A DNA stretch of 64,000 nucleotides, taken from NCBI GenBank assembly GCA_963707125.1, contig CAVPOU010000004.1, positions 434,001 to 498,000 on the forward strand, given 5' to 3'. The position numbers were made by a program, and so were the translations under genes. The notes under the pieces were generated by a model that was given only the letters and a program-made list of their open reading frames with translations, did no database searches and was not told where the DNA came from. This DNA comes from CAVPDE01 sp963707125. Its GTDB lineage: Bacteria > Desulfobacterota > DSM-4660 > Desulfatiglandales > HGW-15. Shown here in pieces: positions 18,582-27,924 of this stretch (its first letter is position 1; every line of letters begins with the position of its first letter).

Positions 18582-20336
18582 TTATTTCTGCTCAGGACCT
18601 TTCTGTTTTTTCAGTTCTTCTTCTTTTAGAACTCTCCGCAACACTTTGCCGACCACCGACGTGGGCAAAGTCTCACGGAACTCCACACTTCGCGGACGCT
18701 TATACCCGGTCATTTTCTCCTTGCAGAATTCCAGCATCTCTTCTTCTGTGGACTGCACGCCGGGCCTGAGCTGAATGAAGGCCTTTATTTTCTCACCCGT
18801 GTGAGGATCCGGGACCCCGATGACAGCCGCAAGAGCCACCTTGGGATGGGTGTACAGCACTTCCTCCACGTCTTTCGGGTAAACGTTGAACCCGCCCACA
18901 ATGGCCATATCCTTCTTGCGGTCCGTGATGATGACAAACCCGTTCTCATCAATGTGACCGATGTCTCCGGTCAGGAAATACCTTTTCCCTTCAATCTCCC
19001 TGAACGCATTCTTGTTCGCTTCAGGTTTGTTCCAATAGCCCAGCATGACCTGGGGGCCGAAGGCGGAGATCTCACCGTCCTGGCCTAGAGGGAGTTCTTT
19101 CAATCCGGTTTCCAGATCGACAATTTTAATGTCGGTGTTGGGAAAGGGAAGCCCCACTGCGCCCATCTGCCTTTGTTCAAGATTGGTGGGATTCAGCGTG
19201 AGCACCGGAGAGGTTTCGCTCAGCCCATAACCCTCAAAGATTACGGATCCTGTCTTCTTTTCAAACTCCTTGATCAGTTCCACCGGCAGGGGAGCCGCCC
19301 CGGATCCGCAACCGATAAATGAAGTGAGATCGAACTTATCAATGAGGGGATGGTTCACAAAGGCGGAGTAGATGGTGGGAACCGCTGCCATGATGGTTAC
19401 CTTGTATTTCTCGACCGCCTTGAGCACCTCGGTAAAAGGGGGCTTGCCGGCCCTTGGGTCCGGGATACAAACAAGTTTGGAGGCAGTGTGACAACTCCAG
19501 AGCATGGCCAGAGTGAGACCGAAGCCATGGTACCACGGGAGAACGCCCAGAAAGGTGTGCACACCTCCCGGCTCCACTTGTTGAGGAGGTTCTTCCGGCT
19601 TTTCCGAAACACGAACCCAATCCTGCACCGTCAGGACATTGGAGACAAGGTTCGCGTGGCTCAGGCATGCGCCTTTAGGAGTCCCTGTCGTGCCGCCGGT
19701 ATACAGGATGAGGGCCGCATCTTCCATGGGGTTGACCTTTAGAGAAGGCGTTTTCGGCCTGGATGATTTTACAATGTCGTCAAAGAGGAAGTGCCCTGGC
19801 TCATGGTGATCGGCCTTGGGAATCTTCCCGAGAAGAGAACCCAGCACGCCCTTGAGTTTGGGCAGATAGGACTTCACATTGCAAAGGACCACCGTCTTCA
19901 CTTCAGCCCCTTCCAGGGCCTCCACCGCTGTCGGATAAAAGATGGGATGATCCATCACAAAGAGGGCTTTCGCCCCGCAATCCTTGAGCTGGTAGTTCAA
20001 CTCGGATGTTTTGTAAAGAGGATTGCAGGTGACGCATGTGGCGCCCGCTTTGAGAATCCCGAAAAAGATCTCCGGGAAGTGGGGAAGGTTGGGGAGAAAG
20101 ATGGCCACCCGGTCGCCCTTCCCGATTCCGCGAGAGCTCAGAAAGTTCGCAATTCGGTCCGCCGTGTCCTTGACCTGGCGGAAGGTACGAGTTGCATCGG
20201 CAAAGATCGTGTAGGTTGCGTCCGGGTATTTGCTCGCCGCCTCGTCCAGAATGGAATACAGCGGTTTTTCAAACCCGGAAACTTCGTGTGGTACTCCTTG
20301 AGGCCACCTACTTCCATGCCAAGGTTTAGACGCCAT
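18582..20336 (-). CDS. fadD: Long-chain acyl-CoA ligase (AMP-forming)
   Basis: A 584-residue adenylate-forming enzyme that activates a carboxylic acid to its CoA thioester with release of AMP and pyrophosphate. P-loop-like motif ILYTGGTTGTPKG, the FEGYGLSETSP motif, the TGDIG hinge region and the C-terminal catalytic Lys region (PTSVVGKVLRR) are present. Length and motifs fit FadD-type ligases. ATG has GGAGG five bases before. It is the last gene of the same-strand series that starts at the TetR gene, and about 390 bases separate it from the upstream dehydrogenase, so it may have its own promoter. It would supply acyl-CoA for the beta-oxidation genes upstream. Confidence 0.95.
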   Translation of the reverse strand: MASKPWHGSRWPQGVPHEVSGFEKPLYSILDEAASKYPDATYTIFADATRTFRQVKDTADRIANFLSSRGIGKGDRVAIFLPNLPHFPEIFFGILKAGATCVTCNPLYKTSELNYQLKDCGAKALFVMDHPIFYPTAVEALEGAEVKTVVLCNVKSYLPKLKGVLGSLLGKIPKADHHEPGHFLFDDIVKSSRPKTPSLKVNPMEDAALILYTGGTTGTPKGACLSHANLVSNVLTVQDWVRVSEKPEEPPQQVEPGGVHTFLGVLPWYHGFGLTLAMLWSCHTASKLVCIPDPRAGKPPFTEVLKAVEKYKVTIMAAVPTIYSAFVNHPLIDKFDLTSFIGCGSGAAPLPVELIKEFEKKTGSVIFEGYGLSETSPVLTLNPTNLEQRQMGAVGLPFPNTDIKIVDLETGLKELPLGQDGEISAFGPQVMLGYWNKPEANKNAFREIEGKRYFLTGDIGHIDENGFVIITDRKKDMAIVGGFNVYPKDVEEVLYTHPKVALAAVIGVPDPHTGEKIKAFIQLRPGVQSTEEEMLEFCKEKMTGYKRPRSVEFRETLPTSVVGKVLRRVLKEEELKKQKGPEQK

Positions 20337-20726
20337 AGCTACCTCCTCCTTTCAAAGGTTTAAGGTTCCTGCAAAGTCAGAATCTTACCACGCCCATCCC
20401 CATGCAAACCAATAGCCGCTACCGACGAAGTCAATGAATATCGAATGTCGACCAGGGAATTTCGAATGATGAAGTTTAATTCCCCTTCGGCCTTCTTCAT
20501 TCGTTGTTCGATATTCTGCGGTTCGCTTTTGAAATTCTCCGTAAGCTATGGACCATCCTTCAAGGGTTGCTCAAAAACGTCCAGATACAAGGCGCTCGAA
20601 GTCACGAGGAGTGAGTCGTACATTCTGGTACACCGCAACAACCAGTGACGAGAGGAACGCCGCCCTTCGACTTTGCTCAGGGCCATGAGCCTGTCGAATG
20701 GTAGATGGGCGTTTTTCAGCAACCTC
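20337..20726. other. Intergenic with repeats
   Basis: The 390 bases between fadD and the next dehydrogenase hold a family B repeat (20434-20530) and a CTCAGGGCCATGAGCCTGTCGAA motif-containing hairpin region near 20675-20715. No gene is supported. Confidence 0.5.
20434..20530. repeat. Dispersed palindromic repeat, family B, copy 2
   Basis: Core TCGAATGTCGACCAGGGAAT followed by TTTCGAATGATGAAGTTTAA and CGATATTCTGCGGTTCG parallels copy 1 at 8634-8745. Confidence 0.75.
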
Positions 20727-21869
20727 TCAAAGGCCCATGAACTTCACCGCAATCCCCTTCATGATTTCATTGGTCCCTGCAAAGATAGAGAGAACCCGCA
20801 TGTCCCTCCAGGCTCTCACCATGGGATTGTCCTCGCAGTACCCGTAACTTCCTTGGAGCTCAAGGCATTGATCCGCAATGCGCATGGCCATTTCCGTGGT
20901 CCAGAATTTCGCCATGGACACGTCAACGACAATGCTTTTGCCTTCCATGTGGTCCGCAACAAGTTTGTCCAAAAAGACTCTTCCGAGCCTGACCTCTGCG
21001 GCCATTTCCACAATCTTGAAACGGTTGTTGTGCAGCTTTGTGATGGGTTTCCCGAAATCGACCTTCTCGCCGCAGAACCGGAGGGTATCCCGGAGCATTC
21101 GTTCGGCTCCAGCCACGGCAACGATACAGACCATGAGCCGCTCCTGCTGGAGCTTCTCCATGAGCATGAGAAAGCCGCCTCCCTTGGTCCCCAGGCGGTT
21201 CCCTTTCGGGATCCTGCAGTCGGTAAAGGCGAGTTCCGCTGTGTCCTGGCTCTGCCAGCCCATCTTCGCCAGTTTCTTGCTTTTCTCGAATCCCTTTTCC
21301 CCTGCCTCCACCACATAGAGGTCCATTCCTGAATAAGCATCGGACGTGGAAGGGTCTCTTGCGGCAATAATCAGAAGATCGCAGTTGATGCCGTTGCTGA
21401 TGAAAGTCTTCTGCCCGTTGATCACCACGTCATTCCCGTCTTCCACGGCGGTCGTCTGGATGGAAGCAAGATCGCTTCCTGCGTTGGGCTCCGTCATGGC
21501 AATGGCGGAGATCATGTCACCCGAAACGCACTGGGGAAGGTATTTTTTCTTCAATTCCTCTGATCCAAAGGAAGTGATGTAAGGCACCACGACGTCGCTG
21601 TGGAGCGGTGCTGCCAGCCCCGTGTGACTCGTCTGAACCAGCTCTTCGGAAACGATCACCGAGTAGAGAAAGTCAGCCCCCATGCCGCCGTACTCCTTGG
21701 GCACGCTGGTGCAGAGGAATCCTTCTTCTCCCATCCTTTTCCATATGGACTTGGGAGTGATACCCGACTTCTCCCACTCATCCACGTGGGGAGTCACTTC
21801 CTTTTCAAAGAAGCTGCGTACCCTCTCTCTGAATCTCAGGTGATCTTCCGTGTAATTCAGGATTTCCAC
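20727..21869 (-). CDS. Acyl-CoA dehydrogenase
   Basis: A 380-residue flavoprotein of the acyl-CoA dehydrogenase family. It introduces the trans-2,3 double bond into an acyl-CoA and passes electrons to ETF. Signatures: AIAMTEPNAGSDL (FAD-binding), the QLQGSYGYCEDN stretch toward the C terminus and LSIFAGTNEIMKGI at the end. GTG start, with GGAGGG just upstream. Overlaps nothing; 21 bases separate it from the second dehydrogenase, so the two probably form one transcript and perhaps a heteromeric enzyme, as known for branched-chain and steroid acyl-CoA dehydrogenases. Chain-length specificity cannot be read here. Confidence 0.95.
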   Translation of the reverse strand: MEILNYTEDHLRFRERVRSFFEKEVTPHVDEWEKSGITPKSIWKRMGEEGFLCTSVPKEYGGMGADFLYSVIVSEELVQTSHTGLAAPLHSDVVVPYITSFGSEELKKKYLPQCVSGDMISAIAMTEPNAGSDLASIQTTAVEDGNDVVINGQKTFISNGINCDLLIIAARDPSTSDAYSGMDLYVVEAGEKGFEKSKKLAKMGWQSQDTAELAFTDCRIPKGNRLGTKGGGFLMLMEKLQQERLMVCIVAVAGAERMLRDTLRFCGEKVDFGKPITKLHNNRFKIVEMAAEVRLGRVFLDKLVADHMEGKSIVVDVSMAKFWTTEMAMRIADQCLELQGSYGYCEDNPMVRAWRDMRVLSIFAGTNEIMKGIAVKFMGL

Positions 21870-21890
21870 GACTCCCTCCGATTTCTCCGA

Positions 21891-23027
21891 TCAGGCTCTC
21901 CCTGCAATCTGATCCCCCAGCATGCTCTTTTCGAGCGAGCCGCTCTCCATGAAAAGATCAAGCGCTTTGGCATCCCGATAGAAGTGCTCTACCTGGCCTT
22001 CGCTCATGTATCCATAACCCCCGTGGATCTGAATGGCATCGTTTGCGACCTCAAGGGCCGCCTTCGAGGCGATCATCTTCGCCAGGATGGTCCATCGATC
22101 CTCCGGCTTTCTCTGATCAAGGCTGGAAGCGGCCCTGTACACCATCCATCTCGCCATTTCAACACGCGTCACCATGTCTGCGAGCTTGTTCTTGATGGGC
22201 TCGAGAGTCACAATGGCTTTCCCGAACTGCTCTCTCTTTCTGGCATAGTCCAGCGCCCTGTCAAAAGCTCCTTGGGCGATTCCGACTCCCGCGGCTCCGG
22301 CTTCGACTCTGGCTGTGTCGAGAAACTCTCTGAGGTGTGAAGAACCCTTTCCTTCCTGTCCAACCAGATCCTTTCCGGTAATGACCACCCGGCGGAATGT
22401 AAGGCTCTGCATGGGGATCATGCGCATCCCCAGCTTATCTCCCATGCCTTCCAGTTCAATCCCTTTCGAGTCCTTCGTGAGAAGAAAAATAGACTGCCCT
22501 CCCGGCTCACTGAATTCCGCCTGGCAGACGACGACAACGTACTGAGCCATGCCCGCAAGCGTCACATAGGACTTCTTGCCCTGGATGGCGTACCCATTCC
22601 CATTCTTATGGGAGATCGTCTGAAAGGTAGAAAGGTCGTAGCCTTCTTCAAGAAACGCTAGGGTCAACCATCCTTCTCCCTGTGCGACAAAGGGTAGAAC
22701 CTTTCTCTTTTGATCATCCGTGCCGTGTACAAGAACCATCTCCGCTCCGAAATCCGAAAGGGCCATGGCCAAACCGATTCCTGAATCCTGCCTGCAGAAA
22801 GCTTCTATGATCAGGGCGTGGTCGAGCAACTCAAGCCCCTGACCCCCGTAGGTTTCAGGAAAATGAACTCCCTGAAACCCGAGATCACATGCTCTCTTCC
22901 AGATGGAGACAGGGAACTCCTGCTTGCGGTCCCATTCAAGAATTCTGTCCGGGTCGAATTCTCCTCTGGCAAATTCCCTTGCCGCTTTCTGAATGTCGGC
23001 CTGTTCCTTGGTGAGGTTGAAGTCCAT
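21891..23027 (-). CDS. Acyl-CoA dehydrogenase
   Basis: A 378-residue acyl-CoA dehydrogenase, distinct from its neighbour. Signatures include LAFLEEGYDLSTF at the first FAD motif (Glu replaces the common Pro/Asn of TEP-GSD), QAAFDRALDYARKREQFGKAI-type helix (GIAQGAFDRALDYAR) and IQIHGGYGYMSE near the C terminus. The C-terminal FxGT-type motif is reduced (FYRDAKAL and no obvious AGTNEI), so this subunit may be catalytically altered or the partner of the preceding gene in a heteromer. The family start MDFNLTKEQ at 23027 is chosen over an upstream ATG. Confidence 0.93.
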   Translation of the reverse strand: MDFNLTKEQADIQKAAREFARGEFDPDRILEWDRKQEFPVSIWKRACDLGFQGVHFPETYGGQGLELLDHALIIEAFCRQDSGIGLAMALSDFGAEMVLVHGTDDQKRKVLPFVAQGEGWLTLAFLEEGYDLSTFQTISHKNGNGYAIQGKKSYVTLAGMAQYVVVVCQAEFSEPGGQSIFLLTKDSKGIELEGMGDKLGMRMIPMQSLTFRRVVITGKDLVGQEGKGSSHLREFLDTARVEAGAAGVGIAQGAFDRALDYARKREQFGKAIVTLEPIKNKLADMVTRVEMARWMVYRAASSLDQRKPEDRWTILAKMIASKAALEVANDAIQIHGGYGYMSEGQVEHFYRDAKALDLFMESGSLEKSMLGDQIAGRA

Positions 23028-23192
23028 ACAAACCCCCGGAAAAAGGTGCAAGGTAAAAGGAAAAGGGGGACAGTACACGGTTAGACTACTCGGCGATCGG
23101 GTATTTCCTTTCTCCTTTCTCCTTTTACCTTTTGCCTTGTATCTTCCCCCGTGTACCCTTGATCTTCTATTACTCCATGTCCGGTTGGAGCT

Positions 23193-23526
23193 TCAGACCA
23201 GCCGTAATGGATACTCCTCCCCTTCCGTATCGTGAAAGACGATCTTCTCCGCCTTGGCCCAGCGACTCTCATCCATCGTGCAGTAGAAGGCGATGGTTTC
23301 TCCTGATGCAATCCTCTGCGTCCCATGAGGCATCAAGGTCTCCACGCGGTGTGCTCCTGAAGGATCGAGAAGATCAAAGGTAGCTTTGGACATAGACGGG
23401 ATAGTCCTTTTGGTTCGTAATTTGGATTTCCAGGTTTTGATCAAACACCCGCATGCCGCAGCACGTTTTGAAAGCAAAGATCTCTTCCACCGAAGAATTC
23501 ATGATGGGGCGAATGAAAAGGGTCAT
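23193..23526 (-). pseudogene. Small gene with a one-base frameshift, function unknown
   Basis: Two overlapping minus-strand frames join into one plausible protein of about 110 residues: NLEIQITNQKDYPVYVQSY then, in another frame, FDLLDPSGAHRVETLMPHG and ESRWAKAEKIVFHDTEGEE. Removing one C from the AGCTACCTTTGAT stretch (about 23377-23383) restores the frame. Either a real frameshift or a sequence error. Start set at the ATG of MTLFIRPIM. It lies between the thiolase and the dehydrogenases. The sequence is not recognised; the pattern of strands could be a small beta domain. Confidence 0.55.
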
Positions 23527-23550
23527 GGCCGAAGACCTGTGGATCGGAGT

Positions 23551-23636
23551 AATGGAGTTCTGGAGTACTGGAGAGATGGGCATTTTTCCCAATACCCCAT
23601 TACTCAATCACTCCAATACTCCATTTCTCTATACTA
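23551..23636. repeat. GGAGTA/TACTCC array repeat, family C, copy 1
   Basis: A run of GGAGTAATGGAGTTCTGGAG units faces a run of ATTACTCAATCACTCCAATA units, forming a long imperfect hairpin. The same element flanks both fusion genes at 25012 and 27925. Confidence 0.75.
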
Positions 23637-23765
23637 CTAATGTTCGATTTCTTGAAATTTTCTTAAGCAAATTTCCTGTCTTGCATTTCAACTTGTTTGG
23701 ATCATTCGGATTTTGGTCATTCGAATTTGTTTCGAATTTCGAGTTTCGTGCTTCGAATTTGGTTG
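23637..23765. repeat. AT-rich TTCGAATTT repeat tract
   Basis: Contains ATTCGAATTTGTTTCGAATT and neighbouring TTTCGAGTTTCG units just past the thiolase stop; low-complexity intergenic repeat without coding signal. Confidence 0.5.
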
Positions 23766-23782
23766 CGGCTATGCCGCCCTGC

Positions 23783-24994
23783 CTACTCTTTGTACTTTCC
23801 CACGATCGCAATGCTGCACACATTCATGAACGGAACACCACCCAGATTGTGGGTCAGACCAAACCGGGGATTGGAGATCTGTCTTTCCCCTGCCCTTCCC
23901 TGGAATTGCAGATACATTTCGTAGAGCATGCGCAGACCGGAAGCGCCAATGGGGTGCCCGAAGCATTTCAGACCGCCATCTACCTGGCAAGGGACTTTTC
24001 CGTCCCTGTTGTAAAATCCGTCGAGCGCATCCTTCCAGGCCCGGCCTCTGTCGGAGATGTGAAGGTCCTCGTACGTGACCAGCTCGGTAATGCTGAAACA
24101 ATCGTGGACTTCCATCATGCTGATCTCTTCTTTGGGATTCTTGATCCCCGCTTCCTGGTAGGCCTTGGTGCTGCACCGATCCGCTGTCATGAAATGATCG
24201 CCGTCCCACCGGTTGAAGCCCATTTCTTCTCCGTTACTCAGGGCGAGCTGGAGCGCTTTCACCGTGATCGGGTTCTTCTTGCCCATCTCTATGGCTTTCT
24301 CGACGGTGGTGACAATGGCGCAGGCCGAACCGTCGCTCACGCCGCAGCAGTCAAAAAGACCCAGAGGGTGAGCAATGATCGGAGCGGCCATCACCTGCTC
24401 GATGCTCACGCGTTTCCTGAGGTGAGCCTTGGGGTTGAGAGCTCCGTTCTCATGGCTCTTCACGGAGACCTGGGCGATGGCCCTCTTGAGGTCCTGATCG
24501 GAAATGCGGTGCTTGGCGGTATAGGCGGTGGCCAGTTGAGCGAAAGAGCCCGGTGCCGTCATATTGGGATTCCATAGCCAGATCAGAGACCCGATGTTAG
24601 AGGCCTGCATGCTCGGCAAGCCGCCAAAACCGATGTCCTTGAGCTTTTCTACGCCGAGGGCAAGGCAAATGTCATAGGCCCCTGACGCGACTGCGTAGAC
24701 GGCTCCACGGAACGCTTCTGTTCCGCTGGCGCAAAAATTCTCCGTCCTTGTGACGGGAATAAAAGGAAGCCGCAAATTCATGGATAGAGGCAGAGCGCTT
24801 TTGCCCACGCTGATCTCCTCGTAGCACGTGGCAAGCCAGGCAGCCTCAATCTCGTCTCTGTCAATGCCTGCGTCTTCGACGCACTCGGTAAAGGCCTCGA
24901 CCATCAGCTCCTCGGCACCCACGTCCCATCGCTCTCCAAAGCGAGTGCACCCCATACCGATAATCGCCACCTTATCTCTGATTCCTGTGGCCAT
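23783..24994 (-). CDS. Thiolase (SCPx-like acetyl-CoA acyltransferase)
   Basis: A 403-residue member of the thiolase superfamily, SCP-x/non-specific lipid-transfer branch. It would cleave a 3-ketoacyl-CoA to acetyl- or propionyl-CoA and a shortened acyl-CoA. The nucleophile Cys88 lies in ENFCASGTEAF and the C-terminal catalytic His in CFGHPIGASG (about 345). Both are present, so a real thiolase is more likely than the related Ltp2-type retro-aldolases. GGTGAG lies six bases before the ATG. In the operon it follows the two SDR-SCP2 fusions; a DUF35-type zinc ribbon, often a partner of such thiolases, is supplied inside the preceding fusion protein. Confidence 0.93.
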   Translation of the reverse strand: MATGIRDKVAIIGMGCTRFGERWDVGAEELMVEAFTECVEDAGIDRDEIEAAWLATCYEEISVGKSALPLSMNLRLPFIPVTRTENFCASGTEAFRGAVYAVASGAYDICLALGVEKLKDIGFGGLPSMQASNIGSLIWLWNPNMTAPGSFAQLATAYTAKHRISDQDLKRAIAQVSVKSHENGALNPKAHLRKRVSIEQVMAAPIIAHPLGLFDCCGVSDGSACAIVTTVEKAIEMGKKNPITVKALQLALSNGEEMGFNRWDGDHFMTADRCSTKAYQEAGIKNPKEEISMMEVHDCFSITELVTYEDLHISDRGRAWKDALDGFYNRDGKVPCQVDGGLKCFGHPIGASGLRMLYEMYLQFQGRAGERQISNPRFGLTHNLGGVPFMNVCSIAIVGKYKE

Positions 24995-25011
24995 AGCTCA
25001 CCCCCCCTAGA

Positions 25012-25172
25012 AGTTGGAGTATTGGAGTAGTGGAGTAAAAAAAGATTGGAGTGATGGAGTGGTGGAGTAATGGAGTACTGGACAAGAAGAACCTGAACAG
25101 CAGTCCCTCCAACACTCCAATACTCCAGTATCCCAGTACTCCAGTTCTCCCGTACTCCACCACTCCATTACT
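25012..25172. repeat. GGAGTA/TACTCC array repeat, family C, copy 2
   Basis: Left arm of TGGAGTAATGGAGTACTGG units and right arm of CCAATACTCCAGTATCCCAG units surround a unique centre, CAAGAAGAACCTGAACAG. Its right two-thirds (from 25064) is duplicated exactly in register at 27935. Confidence 0.85.
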
Positions 25173-26430
25173 CCGTCCTAAAATTTAAACAGCTTTTCTA
25201 CGAGTTGCGATTTCATCAAGTCTCCCTCGATCTTCAGCTTTCCGCTCGTGTACGCCGACATGGCATTCAACTGCCCCTGGATCATCTTCACAAAATCTTC
25301 ACTTCCCATCTTGATCGTCGTCGTCGGCTTCTCGTGCGCCCCCTCCTTGACCTCACACCTCTTTTCCTTCACCACCACATGCCACGTCCCTCCCCCTCCA
25401 CCTCCAATCACAAACTGAAACACCACATCCAGCCCCACCGCCTTCTCCGGCCGAAACACCTCCGGAATCCGCTCAAAAATCTTCTTCACCGTCAAGCCAC
25501 CCCCGGCTTCCGGCTCCGCCTCCGGCTTTTTCCCGCTCACCACATCCAGCATCGGCCCATACGCCGCCACCGCATTCCCATACTCCTTCGCTCCGGAGAG
25601 GCTGTTGATGGCCTCCCAGTTTTTGTGAATGTCCTCCACGGCAGGGACTGTTTTCCCGTCACCCACAAGCACCCCCGGTCCGGTCACCATCGCCGCCCGG
25701 CTGAAGAATCCCATTCCGGCATTGAAGATCATCCCGTTCTCTTCACAACCTTCCGAGCTGAGGTGGAGGACGATGGGGGCTACGAACTCAGGCTTCAGCC
25801 TCTCAAAAATCTCCGGCGGCAACACCCCCTCCGTCAGCCTCGTCCCCGCTATCGGCACCACCGTGTTCACCTTAATGTTGTGCTTCTCCCCCTCCAGCTT
25901 CAGCGTGTTCATCAACCCCACCAACCCCATCTTCGCCGCACTGTAATTCGTCTGCCCAAAATTCCCGTACAGCCCAGCCGCAGAACTCGTCAGCACCACC
26001 CGCCCATACCCCTGCTCCCTCATCTTCACAAACGCTGGCCGCGTCACATGGTACGCTCCCTTCAGGTGCACCCCCATCACCGCATCCCAACTCTCCCCAT
26101 CCATCTTCGCAAACGTCCGATCCCTCAAGATCCCCGCATTGTTGATCACTATATCCACACGACCAAAAGCCTTCACCGCCTTATCCACGATGGCTTCCCC
26201 ACCCTCGGCCGTAGACACACTCTCATAACTCGCAACCGCCTCCCCTCCCATCGCCTTAATCTCTTCCACCACCTTGTCCGAAGCGCTCTGGCTCCCTCCG
26301 CTCCCGTCTTTTCCACCCCCCAGATCATTCACCACCACCTTGGCCCCGCGCTTCCCCAGTTCCAGCGCATACGCTCGCCCCAATCCCCCACCCGCTCCCG
26401 TCACAATCGCTACCCGCCCGTCAAAACGAA
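25064..26430. repeat. Large direct duplication, copy 1 (SDR-SCP2 module)
   Basis: About 1.37 kb that aligns without any gap to 27935-29301 (constant offset 2871). It covers the family C repeat, the stop codon and the SDR and SCP2 coding part. Most of it is identical or differs by isolated bases, but 25592-25760 is strongly divergent in both DNA and protein while keeping length. This is the footprint of a duplication with patchy gene conversion. Confidence 0.93.
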
Positions 26431-27907
26431 TCTCAGGCTCCTCTTTGGCCGGGGCCCATCCTGGCACGGGAACCGCCTTCCAGAAGTAACCGGTGAAACC
26501 TCTCTCCTTATCCGTGTAGCGCTTTCTGAAGCTCAGAGTCACCGGCTGTCCGACGGAAACGTCTCCCATTTCACAGTCCGTAAAATCAGCGTAGAGCCGG
26601 CCGCCTCCCTCGAACTGGATCATGCCGTAAACCGCCGGGGGATCGACGGACACGGAAAGAAGATCCCCTGTAAAACTCTTGATGAACGCTTGCTGATTCG
26701 AGAACTCCCACTCGTCCTGCGAGTCCACGGCGCGGCAGTCAGGGTTGACACAAATTTTCATCTGCGGAAATTGTGCCGTTCCGCACTGCCTGCATTTTCC
26801 TCCCACCAGCCCAAGGAGCATCTTTCGCTTTCGCCACAGGACCGTCATGGCGGTCTGCGTGGGCGCCTCGGCCCGGATGCCCATTTCTGTTTGAAGGAGG
26901 TCCCTGAACTTGAGAAACTTGAGGTAGTTGTCCGAAGTTTTCTTGTTTTCCAGAGACCCTTTGATTCCTCTCCTTCGGGGGAGCTTTGAAAGGTTATCAG
27001 TCACCTTGAAATAGAGAGCGTCGCAGCCCTGCCCGAAACCGGCAAGAAGAATTCTGTCTCCGGCTTTTGCCTGATCCAGAGCATAGGCGAGCATGACCAG
27101 AGGGTGAGCCGCTCCGGTTTCTCCACAGACTTCATGAAGGTTGTCAACCACTTTATCCGCCGTTGCGCCCAAGGTCCTGGCAATGTTTCTGTGCTCTGTC
27201 TTGAAGAAGCACGGAAAGACAAGCGTATCCACGTCCTTTATGGTAATCGACAGTTTCTTGAACAGGCCGGTGACCGCCTCAGGGATGATTTTGGAGTATC
27301 CTTCATCCCGCACCCACCGCTCTTCCCACATGTAGTCATACTTTCGGTCCGATCCTCTGTAGTGATCAATGAAATCATAGGATACCGTGTAGCCTCCTAC
27401 AAATTCAGCAATCACATCCGTGTCGCCTACCAGAACAGACGCTGCTCCGTCGCCGAACCACATCTCATAGAAATAACCCGCCTTGGCTTCTCTTTTGTCT
27501 GTGGCCGTGACCAGAACCTGCTTTTTCCCGCCGGCCTTGACCACATCAAAAGCCGTCAGGAGGGCGCTTGTTCCACACCGCAGGGAGTTGGTGAAATCCT
27601 CGGTCAGCACATCGTCGCGCAGATTGAGGGCTGTCTTCGCGATACCGGCACACAGGCGGTCGCTGAAAGGAAGGGTGGTAGAGCACAGATAATGGGCATC
27701 GATCTTGGACTTGTCCAATCCCTTCAGACAATCCCTTGAAGCCTCCACAGCCATGCTGACACTGTCTTCATCCCAGTTGCAGAAGGAGCGCTCTCCCTGA
27801 GCCACCATGATGATCGCAGGGGCAAACCAGCCCATATTCTGAAAGATGCTCATCCTGCTGAGCCTCAACCTCGGAATGTAACCCCCATAAGAAACAATGC
27901 CTGTCAT
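25178..27907 (-). CDS. Fusion: HMG-CoA synthase-like ketosynthase, DUF35 zinc ribbon/OB-fold, SDR dehydrogenase, SCP2
   Basis: A 909-residue multidomain enzyme. Residues 1-305: thiolase-fold HMG-CoA synthase-like domain with candidate catalytic Cys111 in SLRCGTSALL. Residues 365-483: DUF35 acyl-CoA-binding domain with zinc ligands C372, C375, C386 and C391, then an OB fold. Residues 494-770: classical SDR, nucleotide loop TGAGGGLG (503-510), NNAG, Ser641/642 and Y655-x-x-x-K659, resembling the (3R)-hydroxyacyl-CoA dehydrogenase of peroxisomal MFE-2, including the CEENG stretch. Residues 805-909: SCP2 sterol/acyl carrier domain. The last two domains could oxidise a 3R-hydroxyacyl-CoA held by SCP2. 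The substrate of the ketosynthase-like half is unknown. ATG preceded by GGGGG. The combination is unusual. Confidence 0.93.
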   Translation of the reverse strand: MTGIVSYGGYIPRLRLSRMSIFQNMGWFAPAIIMVAQGERSFCNWDEDSVSMAVEASRDCLKGLDKSKIDAHYLCSTTLPFSDRLCAGIAKTALNLRDDVLTEDFTNSLRCGTSALLTAFDVVKAGGKKQVLVTATDKREAKAGYFYEMWFGDGAASVLVGDTDVIAEFVGGYTVSYDFIDHYRGSDRKYDYMWEERWVRDEGYSKIIPEAVTGLFKKLSITIKDVDTLVFPCFFKTEHRNIARTLGATADKVVDNLHEVCGETGAAHPLVMLAYALDQAKAGDRILLAGFGQGCDALYFKVTDNLSKLPRRRGIKGSLENKKTSDNYLKFLKFRDLLQTEMGIRAEAPTQTAMTVLWRKRKMLLGLVGGKCRQCGTAQFPQMKICVNPDCRAVDSQDEWEFSNQQAFIKSFTGDLLSVSVDPPAVYGMIQFEGGGRLYADFTDCEMGDVSVGQPVTLSFRKRYTDKERGFTGYFWKAVPVPGWAPAKEEPEIRFDGRVAIVTGAGGGLGRAYALELGKRGAKVVVNDLGGGKDGSGGSQSASDKVVEEIKAMGGEAVASYESVSTAEGGEAIVDKAVKAFGRVDIVINNAGILRDRTFAKMDGESWDAVMGVHLKGAYHVTRPAFVKMREQGYGRVVLTSSAAGLYGNFGQTNYSAAKMGLVGLMNTLKLEGEKHNIKVNTVVPIAGTRLTEGVLPPEIFERLKPEFVAPIVLHLSSEGCEENGMIFNAGMGFFSRAAMVTGPGVLVGDGKTVPAVEDIHKNWEAINSLSGAKEYGNAVAAYGPMLDVVSGKKPEAEPEAGGGLTVKKIFERIPEVFRPEKAVGLDVVFQFVIGGGGGGTWHVVVKEKRCEVKEGAHEKPTTTIKMGSEDFVKMIQGQLNAMSAYTSGKLKIEGDLMKSQLVEKLFKF

Positions 27908-27924
27908 GACGAACCCCCTGGAAA

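Noticed and set aside
25205..26989. 594-codon plus-strand open frame opposite the ketosynthase fusion gene
   Set aside because: It is an antisense shadow of the fusion gene; Pro/Arg/His-rich composition and no family match. The same holds for the 465-codon frame at 28076-29473.
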